Below are positions 1 to 8,332 of a stretch of DNA of 47,079 nt, one piece after another. The position numbers and the translations under genes are program-made. This stretch comes from Phycisphaerae bacterium (GTDB taxonomy: Bacteria; Planctomycetota; Phycisphaerae; UBA1845), in contig JAGFJJ010000070.1 of the NCBI GenBank assembly GCA_024102815.1, positions 1 to 47,079 of the forward strand, in the 5' to 3' direction. Numbering within the stretch: position 1 is the first letter of the stretch; each line of letters starts with the position of its first letter. Under the pieces are notes generated by a model. It had not been told where the DNA came from. It made no database searches and saw nothing but the letters and a program-made list of their open reading frames with translations.

Positions 1-35
1 GCTTCAGCGGCGACCTCGCGATCGACGCTACATGA
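1..35 (+). CDS. C-terminal end of an unknown upstream protein (partial)
   Basis: The frame starting at base 3 reads FSGDLAIDAT and stops with TGA at 33-35. Its position directly before the packed element genes and its ordinary amino-acid make-up suggest the end of an upstream element gene. The piece is too short for any functional call, and another frame (the one used by the gene starting at 94) is also open from base 1. Confidence 0.3.
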   Translation, partial: FSGDLAIDAT

Positions 36-93
36 CTCGGGGCCGGAATGGCTGGCTGGGCCTTTTCCGTGCGACTCTTTCATTCGCTTCTCC

Positions 94-582
94 TTGCCGG
101 TTTTGACCGGCGCATCTAACTCTTCAGACATATCAGCGATCCCCCCCCGCGAAGCGAACGTGGTCCAGGGGGGGGAGGTTGCGCTCGCGGAGGAAGATGA
201 AGGAAACGTGCTGGAACACGCGATTGCGGAAATCTTCCGCATCGTCGGGCCGTCAAGCGGCTCCCTCACCCGATGGGCCGCGCAGATTCGTGAACTCGCC
301 GCTGCCTCGGGGGCGGATCCTGTGGCGGAACTGCGGGCGAGGTCGGCTGCGTTAAAGGCGGCAGACCCGGCAAGCTTTCGCATCGGTGTGCTCCTGCACC
401 GGTGGGCGTCGCTCGCGCCCTTCTCCGCCCAGGCGGCTCGAACTTTCCCTGGCATGACCGTGAGCATCGACCCGGCCACGTGCCGCCATAAAAACCGCGG
501 TGAAATCGTGGGGCGCGTCGAATGCTCGGCCTGCGGCGCGGACCTCGGGCCGGTGCCGACGCAGGAGGGGGGCAAGAGGTGA
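94..582 (+). CDS. Small element protein with a possible C-terminal zinc site
   Basis: Family not recognised. The frame is open from base 1, so the start is uncertain: TTG at 94 is one option, and GTG at 208 with AAGGA just upstream is a better-placed alternative that would give a protein of about 124 residues. The body is helical (LTRWAAQIRELAAASG...) and the end carries C-x-H and C-x2-C pairs (CRH ... CSAC) that could bind zinc. The TGA stop at 580-582 overlaps the GTG start of the next gene, which implies translational coupling. Probably an accessory or regulatory phage protein. Confidence 0.5.
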   Translation: MPVLTGASNSSDISAIPPREANVVQGGEVALAEEDEGNVLEHAIAEIFRIVGPSSGSLTRWAAQIRELAAASGADPVAELRARSAALKAADPASFRIGVLLHRWASLAPFSAQAARTFPGMTVSIDPATCRHKNRGEIVGRVECSACGADLGPVPTQEGGKR

Positions 583-908
583 CCGTGTCGCACCAGCCGT
601 GCCTCCCATTCACAGAGCCGCTGGCTTGTGCCCCGTTCAGCAGGACAAGCCGAGCGGCGGCGGACTCGCTGCCCGAGGCGGTGAGCGGGCGGCAGGAGCG
701 GCTCGTTCTCGAGTGCTTGAAAAGACGCGGAGCATGGGGCGCGACGGACGCCGAGATCCAGGCTGCCACCGGCATCCCGGTGACATCGGAGGTCGCCAGG
801 AGGAATCGCTTGGTTATCGCCGGGTTGGCCCGGGATTCCGGCCGGACTCGGCCAACGCCAAGCGGACGCGCGGCCGTCGTGTGGGTTGCAACGGAGGGCC
901 GACATTGA
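579..908 (+). CDS. Winged-helix-like DNA-binding protein of phage type
   Basis: 109 residues from GTG at 579. This start was chosen because GTGA overlaps the previous stop and an AGGAGG ribosome site lies about ten bases upstream; upstream codons in this frame belong to the preceding gene's region. The second half reads like a small winged helix: RQERLVLECLKRRG, then a turn-helix segment GATDAEIQAATG, a recognition helix with RRNRL, and a wing TPSGRAAVVWV. Small phage proteins of this kind (with 'atd..i' and 'R.t.sGR.a.vw' patterns) are commonly annotated as DNA-binding. The target is unknown. The stop overlaps the TTG start of the next gene. Confidence 0.55.
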   Translation: MTVSHQPCLPFTEPLACAPFSRTSRAAADSLPEAVSGRQERLVLECLKRRGAWGATDAEIQAATGIPVTSEVARRNRLVIAGLARDSGRTRPTPSGRAAVVWVATEGRH

Positions 909-1150
909 GGCCACGCTGCCAATGCCGGCGCGAGGCAATGCCGGACGATCCCGTGATCGGTTCGGCGGCTGTAGCTGGACTTCCAATCCGGCGCCGCCGA
1001 CGGCGATGCGCGATCTGCGGACGGCGATACGACACGATCGAACTGCCGGAGCGGAATGCAGAAGTGCTGATCGCTCACCTACTCACCGCGGCATTGGGAA
1101 CCGGAAGGAAATTCGACGAACCTGCTACGGGTAGCAGTTCAGACCATTGA
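905..1150 (+). CDS. Small zinc-ribbon-like basic protein
   Basis: 81 residues. The start is taken as TTG at 905, which overlaps the previous TGA (TTGA) and has GGAGGG about seven bases upstream. Near the N-terminus is RCQC, and after an arginine run comes CAICGRRYDTIELP, giving C-x-C and C-x2-C pairs with the look of a zinc ribbon (an NrdR-like RCxxCxxRFxTxE flavour). No catalytic domain is present. Likely a small nucleic-acid-binding or regulatory protein of the element. A longer ORF in the same frame begins at 500, but its first part lies over the neighbouring genes and is probably not translated. Confidence 0.5.
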   Translation: MRPRCQCRREAMPDDPVIGSAAVAGLPIRRRRRRCAICGRRYDTIELPERNAEVLIAHLLTAALGTGRKFDEPATGSSSDH

Positions 1151-1181
1151 ACACCTTACAACATGGCGGAGAATCAGACCT

Positions 1182-1427
1182 ATGAAACCCGACAATGATC
1201 AACTCGACCAATTGATCCGCCGTTCAATGACCAAAGCTGCGAGAATCAGGGGGAAAGACGGCGAAACCGTGCTTGTTTCCGCACTGCGGCGGGAGATCGA
1301 AGAGAACGTTGGCGGTTTTGTGACTGCCGCTTCGACGTTGATTCACGGGCCGGGTGGCTCGTGTACCAGCGGCCGCCAGGAAAGCGACTGTAAGGCTCGC
1401 CACAGCACGATCGGCATCCTCGGGTAG
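1182..1427 (+). CDS. Hypothetical 81-residue element protein
   Basis: ATG at 1182 with a weak GGAG upstream. The first 45 residues (DQLDQLIRRSMTKAARIRGKDG...) look like a normal amphipathic protein. From about residue 46 the composition becomes rich in G, S, T and C, while the next frame over the same bases reads FDVDSRAGWLVYQRPPGKRL, which looks more protein-like. A frameshift or decay near base 1315 is therefore possible. No family recognised. Confidence 0.4.
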   Translation: MKPDNDQLDQLIRRSMTKAARIRGKDGETVLVSALRREIEENVGGFVTAASTLIHGPGGSCTSGRQESDCKARHSTIGILG

Positions 1428-1491
1428 TTTGGACTCCCGAGGCCCAGATCACGCGGCTAGAGCGGCCACAGCAAGCGGAGCAGGCAACGTG

Positions 1492-1635
1492 ATGAGCGAC
1501 CACCAGAAAAAGCGGTCCGAAACGGGTGAAAAAGGCGGGTCAAAGGTGTGGCCTGGAAGGCCCGCCCCCCCCTCTTGGGTCCTTCCCAGAGGCGTGGCGC
1601 GCGGGTCGGGCGATGGCGGGCGAAAAATGAAATAA
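1492..1635 (+). CDS. Possible 47-residue basic protein
   Basis: ATG at 1492 (MSDHQKKRSETGEKGG) with GGAG about eleven bases upstream, ending TAA at 1633-1635. It is highly charged at the start and Gly/Arg/Pro-rich at the end. It contains an eight-C run at about 1563-1570. No family recognised; it could be a chance ORF in a control region. Apart from this, 1428-1779 holds only the repeats and weak promoter noted separately. Confidence 0.25.
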   Translation: MSDHQKKRSETGEKGGSKVWPGRPAPPSWVLPRGVARGSGDGGRKMK

Positions 1636-1779
1636 TTGTTCAAAAAAATGGGTTGCCAAGGAGGTTGCCAAGATCAAACGTCCGAGAGTGAGACACGAGT
1701 GAACTCACACAATTGAGTGCGGTTGTATGGTGCAAGAATTAGGTATGTAAATGCAAAGAACGCGCTAAGGAGATGAGCG
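1636..1779 (+). promoter_or_regulatory. Control region with a tandem 10-bp repeat and a weak promoter
   Basis: This gap is visibly more AT-rich than its surroundings. GGTTGCCAAG occurs twice, at 1651-1660 and 1663-1672, twelve bases apart (about one helical turn), like paired operator or iteron sites. A small palindrome GTGAACTCAC follows near 1700. TTGTAT at 1723-1728 and TGTAAA at 1746-1751 are 17 bases apart and form a weak sigma70-type promoter. AAGGAG just before 1780 is the ribosome site of the next gene. The promoter assignment is inference. Confidence 0.4.
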
Positions 1780-2397
1780 ATGTTAGAAGCGATCAGGGAG
1801 GTTCTGAGCGGGCGGAAAGCGGCGGCCGAGGCGGATCGTGGAACACGCTACGCGAAGCTGATCGACCGGGTCCTGAAAGGCGACGGCGACCCGCAAGCGG
1901 TTGCTGACGAGCTCAATGCCCTGGGCATCCCCCTTGAGCAACTTGAGAATGACGTGCGTCGCCACGAGGAGTGTGCCGCCCTCGAGGCCCTCGCCGGCCA
2001 ACTGGACGAGCGGCTCAAGGACTCGAAGGCCGCCGGCATGCGACTCCGACACCTTCAAGAACAGCATGAAGCGGCGGTCCTCGAGTTCCAGGAGCAGCGG
2101 CAACAGGCCGAGGCTGACCGCGCACAGGCACAGGCAGCCTTTACAGAATCTTCACGGGCCTTGGAGCGACTGCGGCGCGAATTCGGCGATATTTCAACCA
2201 TCGGCGCGGAGGCGGCTGCGTCGCATCAAGCCTCCCGCCAGGCAGAGACGCGAGCGGCGAAAGAAGCAATGCTCGCGCGCCTCAGGGACGACCTTGCGAG
2301 AGGCGTTCATACGCTGCCCTCCCGCGGCGTGGCGCAGTTGCAGCAGAGAATTACTGAGCTCGAGCAAGAACTGAGCGCGGAGCCAGTGGCAGGCTGA
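1780..2397 (+). CDS. Coiled-coil element protein
   Basis: 205 residues from ATG 1780, with AAGGAG upstream. Residues about 60-205 are long charged helices with heptad-like spacing (LDERLKDSKAAGMRLRHLQEQH; LQQRITELEQELSAEP), rich in Glu, Gln, Ala and Arg. The N-terminal part (IREVLSGRKAAAEADRGTRYAKLIDRV) is also helical. Family not recognised. The position before a prohead protease gene would suit a structural or scaffold-like role, but nothing in the sequence proves it. Confidence 0.6.
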   Translation: MLEAIREVLSGRKAAAEADRGTRYAKLIDRVLKGDGDPQAVADELNALGIPLEQLENDVRRHEECAALEALAGQLDERLKDSKAAGMRLRHLQEQHEAAVLEFQEQRQQAEADRAQAQAAFTESSRALERLRREFGDISTIGAEAAASHQASRQAETRAAKEAMLARLRDDLARGVHTLPSRGVAQLQQRITELEQELSAEPVAG

Positions 2398-2405
2398 GGT
2401 GCATA

Positions 2406-2636
2406 ATGAAGGACGGCGCGGACATCGTGAACCTTGACGCGGCCAGCGCTGCCGAGGTCAGAGCATTGATCGAGGAATTGGAGGCGGATCAGTTCCCCCT
2501 GCGGAAGAGGAGGGTAATGCTCGGCGGCATGGCAATCGAGATCAGTGACAAGAAAATGGCACTTGACTTGCTCAGGCAGGCCGAGGCCGCAGGACCAGGG
2601 AGGGTCAGCTTCAATGGCACGATTGGACTGGATTGA
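2406..2636 (+). CDS. Hypothetical 76-residue element protein
   Basis: ATG 2406 lies nine bases after the preceding stop. The protein is acidic and helical (AAEVRALIEELEADQFPLRKR). Its end overlaps the start of the prohead protease gene by 23 bases, which points to co-expression. No family recognised. Confidence 0.5.
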   Translation: MKDGADIVNLDAASAAEVRALIEELEADQFPLRKRRVMLGGMAIEISDKKMALDLLRQAEAAGPGRVSFNGTIGLD

Positions 2637-3384
2637 CGAAGTGGCGGTGGATCTACAGGCGGAAAGGGATTTCGGCGCAAGTTCTGAACTCCAAGGGCTG
2701 TACGGGACCGTGACCGCATACCAGCGCGCCGCCCGCGAGGACGCGCGCAAGGCTGCGCTGCAGCGAAATTCGGCCGCACGATTCAATGGCTTCACGGGCG
2801 ACGTTACGGACCAGGCCGCGGTGGAGCGGTTTCTTGCGAACGTGGAACTCGTCCCAGAGTCGCGTGTCGAGCTACGCGCCGCCACCAACGCAATCACCCT
2901 TCAGGCAGGCGACGCCGAAGTGAAGGGCAAACAATTCCGAGGGATCGCGTACAGCGGTGCCCCCGTCCGATATGGCAGTCGCAACGTGATCATCGACCTT
3001 GCCGGGTTGGAGGTGCCGACCCGCACGATCGCGGTCCTCCGTGACCATGACCCCGGGCAAATCGTGGGGCAGGCGACGCGATTCGACAAAACCGCTGGGC
3101 GGCTGAACATCGAAGGAACAATCACCCTTGAGACCCCTGCCGGCCGGGAAGTGTCCGCCGTTGGGCTGGACGGCTTTAACTGGAATATGAGTATTGGCTT
3201 CGCCATCGCCGAAGTACGTGAACTGTCTGAGGGTGCCACAGCAACAATCAATGGCCGGACCATTCAAGGGCCGGCGCTGATCTTCAGCAAGACCAAGCTG
3301 CTTGAAGTCAGCTTCGTGCCCGTCGGAGCCGACCAACAAACCACGGCAGAAGTATTCACCCGCGGCGAAATGGCCACGGTCTGA
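2614..3384 (+). CDS. HK97-family prohead protease
   Basis: 256 residues. The start is ATG 2614, with AGGGAGGG about ten bases upstream; the frame is open further upstream but that part lies in the previous gene. HK97-type prohead proteases are serine proteases that clip scaffold and capsid precursors during head assembly. The expected pattern is visible: a beta-rich domain with the catalytic-type His in LRDHDPGQIVG (His145), a Ser in the strand NMSIGFAIAEV (Ser193), and the family-typical end LLEVSFVPVGAD. The N-terminal ~100 residues are more variable. No capsid or portal gene follows, which is unusual because these normally sit side by side. Confidence 0.8.
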   Translation: MARLDWIDEVAVDLQAERDFGASSELQGLYGTVTAYQRAAREDARKAALQRNSAARFNGFTGDVTDQAAVERFLANVELVPESRVELRAATNAITLQAGDAEVKGKQFRGIAYSGAPVRYGSRNVIIDLAGLEVPTRTIAVLRDHDPGQIVGQATRFDKTAGRLNIEGTITLETPAGREVSAVGLDGFNWNMSIGFAIAEVRELSEGATATINGRTIQGPALIFSKTKLLEVSFVPVGADQQTTAEVFTRGEMATV

Positions 3385-3461
3385 TTGACCCTCCGGCCCG
3401 GGGGGCTGGGCCGGCGTTGGTCGCTCATCCGCCGCCCGCCCCCCATCGGATGGAGAATGAA

Positions 3462-3782
3462 GTGCCCAAAAAACCCGTCAAATCAACGCCACCATCGCCG
3501 CCGGCGATCAGTCCGCCCACGGGCGTGCCGCCAGAAGTCGACTATGCCGTCAACACACCACTGAGCCGGGGAGAACTCGAGTCTGGCATCCGCCTTGTGC
3601 GCGCCGACTACCGGAGCGGCACGGTCTTCTGCCCTTACTGCCAGAGCGAGGACATCAAACAAATCGGCACGCTCCGCGACATGCGCTACTTCAAGTGCAA
3701 CCGCTGCGTTCTGCCTGGTCTCCGCGGACACAACGGCGAGCGAACCGGCAAGCCCACAACATTCAGAGTTGGAGCCAACTGA
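3462..3782 (+). CDS. Small zinc-ribbon phage protein
   Basis: About 106 residues from GTG 3462, which has GGAGA six bases upstream; ATG 3450 and GTG 3417 are alternatives. A Pro-rich N-terminus (STPPSPPAISPPTGVPP) precedes a single clear zinc ribbon: CPYCQSEDIKQ ... YFKCNRCVLP, two CxxC knuckles about 20 residues apart. Its TGA overlaps the ATG of the large downstream gene (TGATG), implying coupled translation. Likely a small structural or nucleic-acid-binding phage protein; the exact role is unknown. Confidence 0.55.
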   Translation: MPKKPVKSTPPSPPAISPPTGVPPEVDYAVNTPLSRGELESGIRLVRADYRSGTVFCPYCQSEDIKQIGTLRDMRYFKCNRCVLPGLRGHNGERTGKPTTFRVGAN

Positions 3783-6037
3783 TGCCTTCTGTGACCATCG
3801 GCGGACCGGCGGGGGTATCGACGGCCACGGCGCCGACCGCGGGGACCGTGGCCGGGCGGCAGGGGCTGTCCGTGTGGGTGCGGCGGGGCTGGAACGCCGA
3901 GGCGCAGCAACTGGACAACTGGACGCTGATTCCCTACCTGACGCCCATCAAGGCGACGATTTCGGCGTTTCCCGGGCGGAGCACGGCCGAGCTGCGCTAC
4001 GACTTCGGCGTGCTGCGCCGCGAGGACAACCGCCTGCTGACCAACTTCCAGTACCAGGTCTTCAACCCGCTCGACGTGACCGACCTGTACGTGGCCATCG
4101 TGGTGTCGCCGGATATTTCCAGCCGGCGGACGGGTGCCCGGTATCACACGGTGTGGCTGGGGGTGATCCAGACGGACCAACTGGAGCTGCTGGGCGTGCC
4201 CCAGAGCGGCACCCCGGACGCCAGCGGCTACCAGACCATCCAGTGCGCCGGGCTGGAGAGCATCCTGGAGCGGCGGCAGGTGTGGCGGGGCTGGGTCGAG
4301 AACGCCGGCGATGCCTACCCGCTGGACTGGACCCCGATGTTCAACGAGCGGATGCGCCACGGGTTCCACACCCGCCCGAACCGCTCCGCGGGACGCATTA
4401 CCGCGCCGCGCTGGGTCGACCTGGCGAGCGAGGGGGTTTCGTACGGGTTCGCCAGCTTTCTATACGGTGACGCCGCTCCGGCCTACTGGTCGACGATGGA
4501 CATCCTGGAATACCTGCTGTACTGGAGCAACGATCCCAGCGGGGTGTATGAGAACGCGGTGCGGGACGCGGCTTTCCGCATCGACGGCTGGGATCCTAAC
4601 CTGGCCGACCCGCCGGACGCTTTGCACAACTACTTGCAGCGGCTGTATCCCACGCTGGACCCCGACCGGCGCAACGTGTGGTCGATGATCAACGAGCTGA
4701 TCGACCGGCGGCGGGGGATTTCCGGGCGTTTCACGTGGAGCGAGCACAGCGGCGACTACGGCGACCCCCTGGCCGTGGCCGGACAGCGCGTGGGGCTGCC
4801 CGATACCCGGGCCCCGATCGGCATCGAGCTGTTCTCCCTGCTGGACGAGGACGTGGCCGTGGGCAACGAGACGCTGCCCGGCAATCCCGTGATCGAGCAA
4901 CTGAACATCGACGAGGGGCACGGCAAGCGGGCGCGGGTGGTGATCGACACCGTGGACCGGTACGAGCGGCTGATTGTCCGCGGCGAGCGGCTTCTCTCTT
5001 GCTTCAGCGCCTCCCCAGGGCTCGACGTGGTCTACAACCTGGCCAGCATGAGCAAGGCCTGGACGGCCAGCGAAGAGGCGGCCTACAAGGCCGCGGCCAA
5101 CGACGAAGAACGCAAGCGGATGATCTACGACCGGGTCTGGTGCGCGTTTCGACTGGGTTTTGAGGCGGACCGCGAATTCACCTGGAAGCTGCCACTGGAC
5201 AACACCAGCCTCAATCCCAGCTTCGACCTGTCGGGCAACATTCAACTGGATCAGCACAACGAGGCCACCTGGCTGGCGGGCAAGAAGATAGATGACGTGC
5301 TGCCCTTTGTGGCCCAGGCTGATGAGGGCTTCGAGTCGACGCTACCAGCCTACGAAAAACCGTTGGTCTTCCTCCGCCTCGAAGGTGCCCTGAAGCCCGC
5401 CGGCGGCGCCGATCCGTACTTTACACGCGGCGACATGGCAAAGAGTGGCTGTCACCTGCGCATGTCGGACCGTGACATGGAAGTCCGCGTCGAATGCACT
5501 CCGGCGCACCTCATTGGCAAGGGCACGTTTGATTCACCAACAAAACCTTACCCGTCAGCCGACCCGCTCTACGACCACCGCTATATCGTGGCCACCATCG
5601 CGGTGCGCACGGACAGCCGGCCGATGGTGGTGGAAACCCTGCCGTCGCTGGGCGAGCGGCCGACCTATCGCCACCGGGAGCTCGTGATCGACGTGCCCGA
5701 CTGCGAAGTGTGGATCATGGCGCCCACCACGGTGATCGGCACCAACGCCAACGGCAGCCTGCAGTTCTGGACGGGGCCGCGCGTGGTGCGTGACGATACC
5801 GACCGCCTGCGGCAGACGGCGGCGCTGGCCAAGGCATGGTTTCACAAGCTGCGCGCGGCCCTGGTGTACACCGCGCCGGGGCTGGAGCCCACGCCGGACA
5901 TCGGCACGCTGGTGCTGAACATCCGCGCCGGGCAGATTTTCCGCGAGGTGCGCAGCGTGGTGACCGAGCGACGCCTGGACTTCGCCAAGCGGACCACGGA
6001 GATCGTCACAGGGATGCTGGAGCTCGATCTTCGATGA
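3782..6037 (+). CDS. Large phage tail/baseplate-hub-like structural protein
   Basis: 751 residues from ATG 3782 (overlaps the preceding stop). No enzymatic motif is seen. The layout recalls tail-tip or baseplate hub proteins: an N-terminal beta domain (YHTVWLGVIQTDQLELLG, then TIQCAGLESILER), a helical segment of the TMDILEYLLYWSND type, and beta strands to the end (IFREVRSVVTERRLDF). That resemblance is to fold layout only, so the call is tentative. Codon use is heavily CGG/CTG/GGG, except for a patch at about 5290-5560 that reads in a different style. It is followed by ATGA-coupled small genes. Confidence 0.45.
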   Translation: MPSVTIGGPAGVSTATAPTAGTVAGRQGLSVWVRRGWNAEAQQLDNWTLIPYLTPIKATISAFPGRSTAELRYDFGVLRREDNRLLTNFQYQVFNPLDVTDLYVAIVVSPDISSRRTGARYHTVWLGVIQTDQLELLGVPQSGTPDASGYQTIQCAGLESILERRQVWRGWVENAGDAYPLDWTPMFNERMRHGFHTRPNRSAGRITAPRWVDLASEGVSYGFASFLYGDAAPAYWSTMDILEYLLYWSNDPSGVYENAVRDAAFRIDGWDPNLADPPDALHNYLQRLYPTLDPDRRNVWSMINELIDRRRGISGRFTWSEHSGDYGDPLAVAGQRVGLPDTRAPIGIELFSLLDEDVAVGNETLPGNPVIEQLNIDEGHGKRARVVIDTVDRYERLIVRGERLLSCFSASPGLDVVYNLASMSKAWTASEEAAYKAAANDEERKRMIYDRVWCAFRLGFEADREFTWKLPLDNTSLNPSFDLSGNIQLDQHNEATWLAGKKIDDVLPFVAQADEGFESTLPAYEKPLVFLRLEGALKPAGGADPYFTRGDMAKSGCHLRMSDRDMEVRVECTPAHLIGKGTFDSPTKPYPSADPLYDHRYIVATIAVRTDSRPMVVETLPSLGERPTYRHRELVIDVPDCEVWIMAPTTVIGTNANGSLQFWTGPRVVRDDTDRLRQTAALAKAWFHKLRAALVYTAPGLEPTPDIGTLVLNIRAGQIFREVRSVVTERRLDFAKRTTEIVTGMLELDLR

Positions 6038-6225
6038 CCAAGGCGCGAGAACGCACCGCCGTAATCGAGGACGCATTGACCGCCTTCATGGCCAGCACAC
6101 ATGCCCACGGACAACTAACGGCCTATATCGCCGGATACCTTGATGCCATCGGCCAGGGCCCGCTCGGTGAAAACGACCTGGAAACGCTCCGGCACGCAAT
6201 AGAGGCAAGGAAGCTGAAACAGTGA
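6034..6225 (+). CDS. Hypothetical 63-residue element protein
   Basis: ATG 6034 overlaps the TGA of the large structural gene (ATGA), and its own TGA overlaps the GTG of the next gene. Helical protein (TAVIEDALTAFMASTHAHGQ, then LETLRHAIEARKLKQ). No family recognised. The tight coupling on both sides makes it likely real. Confidence 0.55.
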   Translation: MTKARERTAVIEDALTAFMASTHAHGQLTAYIAGYLDAIGQGPLGENDLETLRHAIEARKLKQ

Positions 6226-6608
6226 CAGCGCTCCGTCACAAGTTCAACGCGCAGCGAACGGAATACCGCGGATTCACTTACGACAGCAAGGCCGAAGCCC
6301 TGCGGGCGATGGAGCTCGACGCCCTCCAGCGAGGCGGACATATCGCTGGCTGGCTGCGGCAAGTGCGGATTCCACTGGGCCCCGACTTCTCTACCATGAT
6401 TGACTTCCTGGTGTTCGCGTGGGACGGCGATTCGCCATACCCACGGGCGTGGTGCGAGGAAGTCAAGGGCGTCGAGACGCCGGCTTTTCGCAAGGTCCGG
6501 CAACTATGGCCCAAGTACAGCGCGTTGGAAATGAGGATCTACAAGGCCGCCCGTGGCAAGCTGCATGAGGCCGAGCGACTGCCGGCGAGGCCGAGGGGAG
6601 TTGAATGA
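6222..6608 (+). CDS. DUF1064-family nuclease-like protein
   Basis: 128 residues from GTG 6222 (GTGA overlap). DUF1064 proteins are phage proteins related to PD-(D/E)XK nucleases and are thought to act in recombination or as resolvases. The visible pattern is KFNAQRTEYRG, the DSKAEA segment near residue 22, a hydrophobic strand with Asp (MIDFLVFAW) and the EEVKG strand, in the order expected for the acidic and Lys active-site residues. It stands directly before a Sak4-like ATPase, consistent with a phage recombination module. Confidence 0.7.
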   Translation: MTALRHKFNAQRTEYRGFTYDSKAEALRAMELDALQRGGHIAGWLRQVRIPLGPDFSTMIDFLVFAWDGDSPYPRAWCEEVKGVETPAFRKVRQLWPKYSALEMRIYKAARGKLHEAERLPARPRGVE

Positions 6609-7516
6609 CCGCGCCGCCGCAACAACCGACGCGGTCCGCTCCGCCCCAACGGCAGGCGCCGCCTCAGCGACCCGCGGACAACAGCAACGGCCGACGGACT
6701 GCTCCGCCGGCTGGACCGCCGGGACGTGCACCGAGCAGACCATCCGCGCCGGTTTCCTTCGGCGGGATCGCCGCAAAGCACGGACACCGCATTGTGTTGT
6801 ATGGGCCCGGTGGCATCGGCAAGACCAGCTTGGCCGTTACTGCGCCCGGGCCCGTGGCCGTCTTCGACCTGGACGGATCGCTCCCCGTGCTGCAATCCCA
6901 ACTGCCCACCGAGACGCGCGAGGGGATCCGCACCGTGGCCGCGCCGACCTGGTCGGCAATGCTCAACGCGCTGCACGCGCCGGGATGGGAGTCGATTCGC
7001 ACTATCGTTGTGGACACCGCCACACTCGGGGAGCAACTGGCCACGCGCCACGTGCTCGCAACGATACCGCACGAGAAAACCAAGCAGCGGGTGACGCGGC
7101 TCGAGGACTACCCCTTCGGGAAGGGCTATAGTTTCGTCTTTGACGTGTTCGCCGAGCTGCTCAACGCCCTCGATGCCCATGCCCGGGCCGGACGGCACGC
7201 GGTTCTTGTGTGCCATGATTGCGTCACCAACTGCCCGAACCCGGCCGGGCAGGACTGGCTCCGCTATGAGCCCCGGCTGCAATCTCCGCCGTCGGGCAAG
7301 GCATCAATTCGCTTGCGGGTCCGCGAATGGGCGGATCATGTTCTTTTCGTCGGCTACGACATCAACGTGGCCGAGGGGAAAGGCCAGGGCAGCGGGACGC
7401 GGACGATCTACCCGGCGGAGCTGCCGCACTGCATGGCCAAGTCGCGCGTGCTCGCCGAGCCGATCCCCCTGGTCAAGTTCGATCAAACATTGTGGCAACT
7501 GCTGCTGACATTATAG
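6605..7516 (+). CDS. Phage nucleotide-binding ATPase (Sak4/AAA_24-like)
   Basis: 303 residues, ATG 6605 overlapping the previous stop. The first 50 residues are a Pro/Gln/Arg-rich tail. A RecA-fold ATPase follows: P-loop GPGGIGKTS at residues 67-75, strand PVAVFDLDGS, and a Walker-B-like strand IRTIVVDTATLG. Sak4-type proteins are single-domain RecA homologues that support single-strand annealing by phages together with an SSB. The neighbouring nuclease and probable ssDNA-binding gene fit that role. Identification rests on motif and context. Confidence 0.7.
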   Translation: MTAPPQQPTRSAPPQRQAPPQRPADNSNGRRTAPPAGPPGRAPSRPSAPVSFGGIAAKHGHRIVLYGPGGIGKTSLAVTAPGPVAVFDLDGSLPVLQSQLPTETREGIRTVAAPTWSAMLNALHAPGWESIRTIVVDTATLGEQLATRHVLATIPHEKTKQRVTRLEDYPFGKGYSFVFDVFAELLNALDAHARAGRHAVLVCHDCVTNCPNPAGQDWLRYEPRLQSPPSGKASIRLRVREWADHVLFVGYDINVAEGKGQGSGTRTIYPAELPHCMAKSRVLAEPIPLVKFDQTLWQLLLTL

Positions 7517-7528
7517 GAGTGCAAAGGA

Positions 7529-8332
7529 ATGCTTCCCCAGAGACCGGGACGGTACAAAGCAAGGGTGATTGAAAGCGGCCTTACACTGCTCGGTGACATG
7601 AGGCTGGCAACAGTAGTCGTGAACTACCAGTGCATCGCGGAGCTCGTTCACGGCGAGTGGCTGCCGATCGACGAAGACGTGTCGATCTGCGGTTATCACT
7701 TCATCCAGAAGCGCGACGGCAGCCTTAACCAGCATACGATCAACGCCCTGCGGGACGCGCTCGGCTGGGACGGGCTCGACGTGCGCTGGTTCGAACAGGC
7801 CAACCTCCGAGACGTGGACGTGCAGCTTTCCTGCGACTGGGAGGAATTCGAGGGTCAACAGCGGATGCGCGTGAAGTTCCTCAATCCGGCGGACTACGCC
7901 GGCGGGGGCGTGCCGCACGCCGATGCGGCGCTCATGCAATCCCTGGCCGCGCAGTTGAATCCGAAGCTGCGGGCTTTCTCGGGCGGCGCCGCGCCCGCGA
8001 GACCAGCGCAGGCCGCTCGACCGGCGCCCGCGGCTCCACCGGCCCCGGCCAACGAAACGACCACACGCGGAGCTCCGCCACCTGCACGGCCGCCGGCCGC
8101 CAGGCCGGCCTCTTCGTCGACCGCGCCCACGGCGACAGCGACGCCGCAGAATCAACAGGAAGCGTGGGAATTCTTCGGAAACATCATCCCGGACACGGAA
8201 CCGGCCACGCTCGAACGCGAGTGGTTCCGGATCCTCGGCGAGCTCTTCCCGGGCCGCGCCGCCCAGGAGTTGACCCCTTCCGACTGGGAGAAATTCACTG
8301 AGCAGGCACCGGGCATGCTCGTGCCTTTCTGA
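7529..8332 (+). CDS. Probable ssDNA-binding partner of the Sak4-like ATPase (tentative)
   Basis: 267 residues, ATG 7529 with AAAGGA just upstream. The N-terminal ~125 residues look like an OB-like beta domain (MRLATVVVNYQCIAEL; VDVQLSCDWEEF). Residues about 150-205 are a long Ala/Pro-rich linker, and a short helical tail with acidic residues ends the protein. Similar layouts (beta domain, low-complexity linker, C-terminal tip) occur in SSB-like and DUF669-type phage proteins beside Sak4 or Erf recombinases. The functional call is inference from layout and position. Confidence 0.4.
   Translation: MLPQRPGRYKARVIESGLTLLGDMRLATVVVNYQCIAELVHGEWLPIDEDVSICGYHFIQKRDGSLNQHTINALRDALGWDGLDVRWFEQANLRDVDVQLSCDWEEFEGQQRMRVKFLNPADYAGGGVPHADAALMQSLAAQLNPKLRAFSGGAAPARPAQAARPAPAAPPAPANETTTRGAPPPARPPAARPASSSTAPTATATPQNQQEAWEFFGNIIPDTEPATLEREWFRILGELFPGRAAQELTPSDWEKFTEQAPGMLVPF

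Noticed and set aside
35..43. ACTCGGGGC identical to the tRNA-Pro edge at 14,082-14,090, a possible left attachment site
   Set aside because: Only nine bases match and the flanks differ; a match this short can arise by chance in 14 kb of GC-rich DNA, and genes continue to the left edge.
1555..1625. C-run and GC-rich stretch that could be a phage cos site
   Set aside because: The C-run and following AAAATG recall cos regions, but there is no terminase gene nearby and no symmetry to support it.
4460..5257. 265-residue minus-strand frame in the hub-like gene
   Set aside because: Shadow of a GC-rich plus-strand gene; no recognisable motif.
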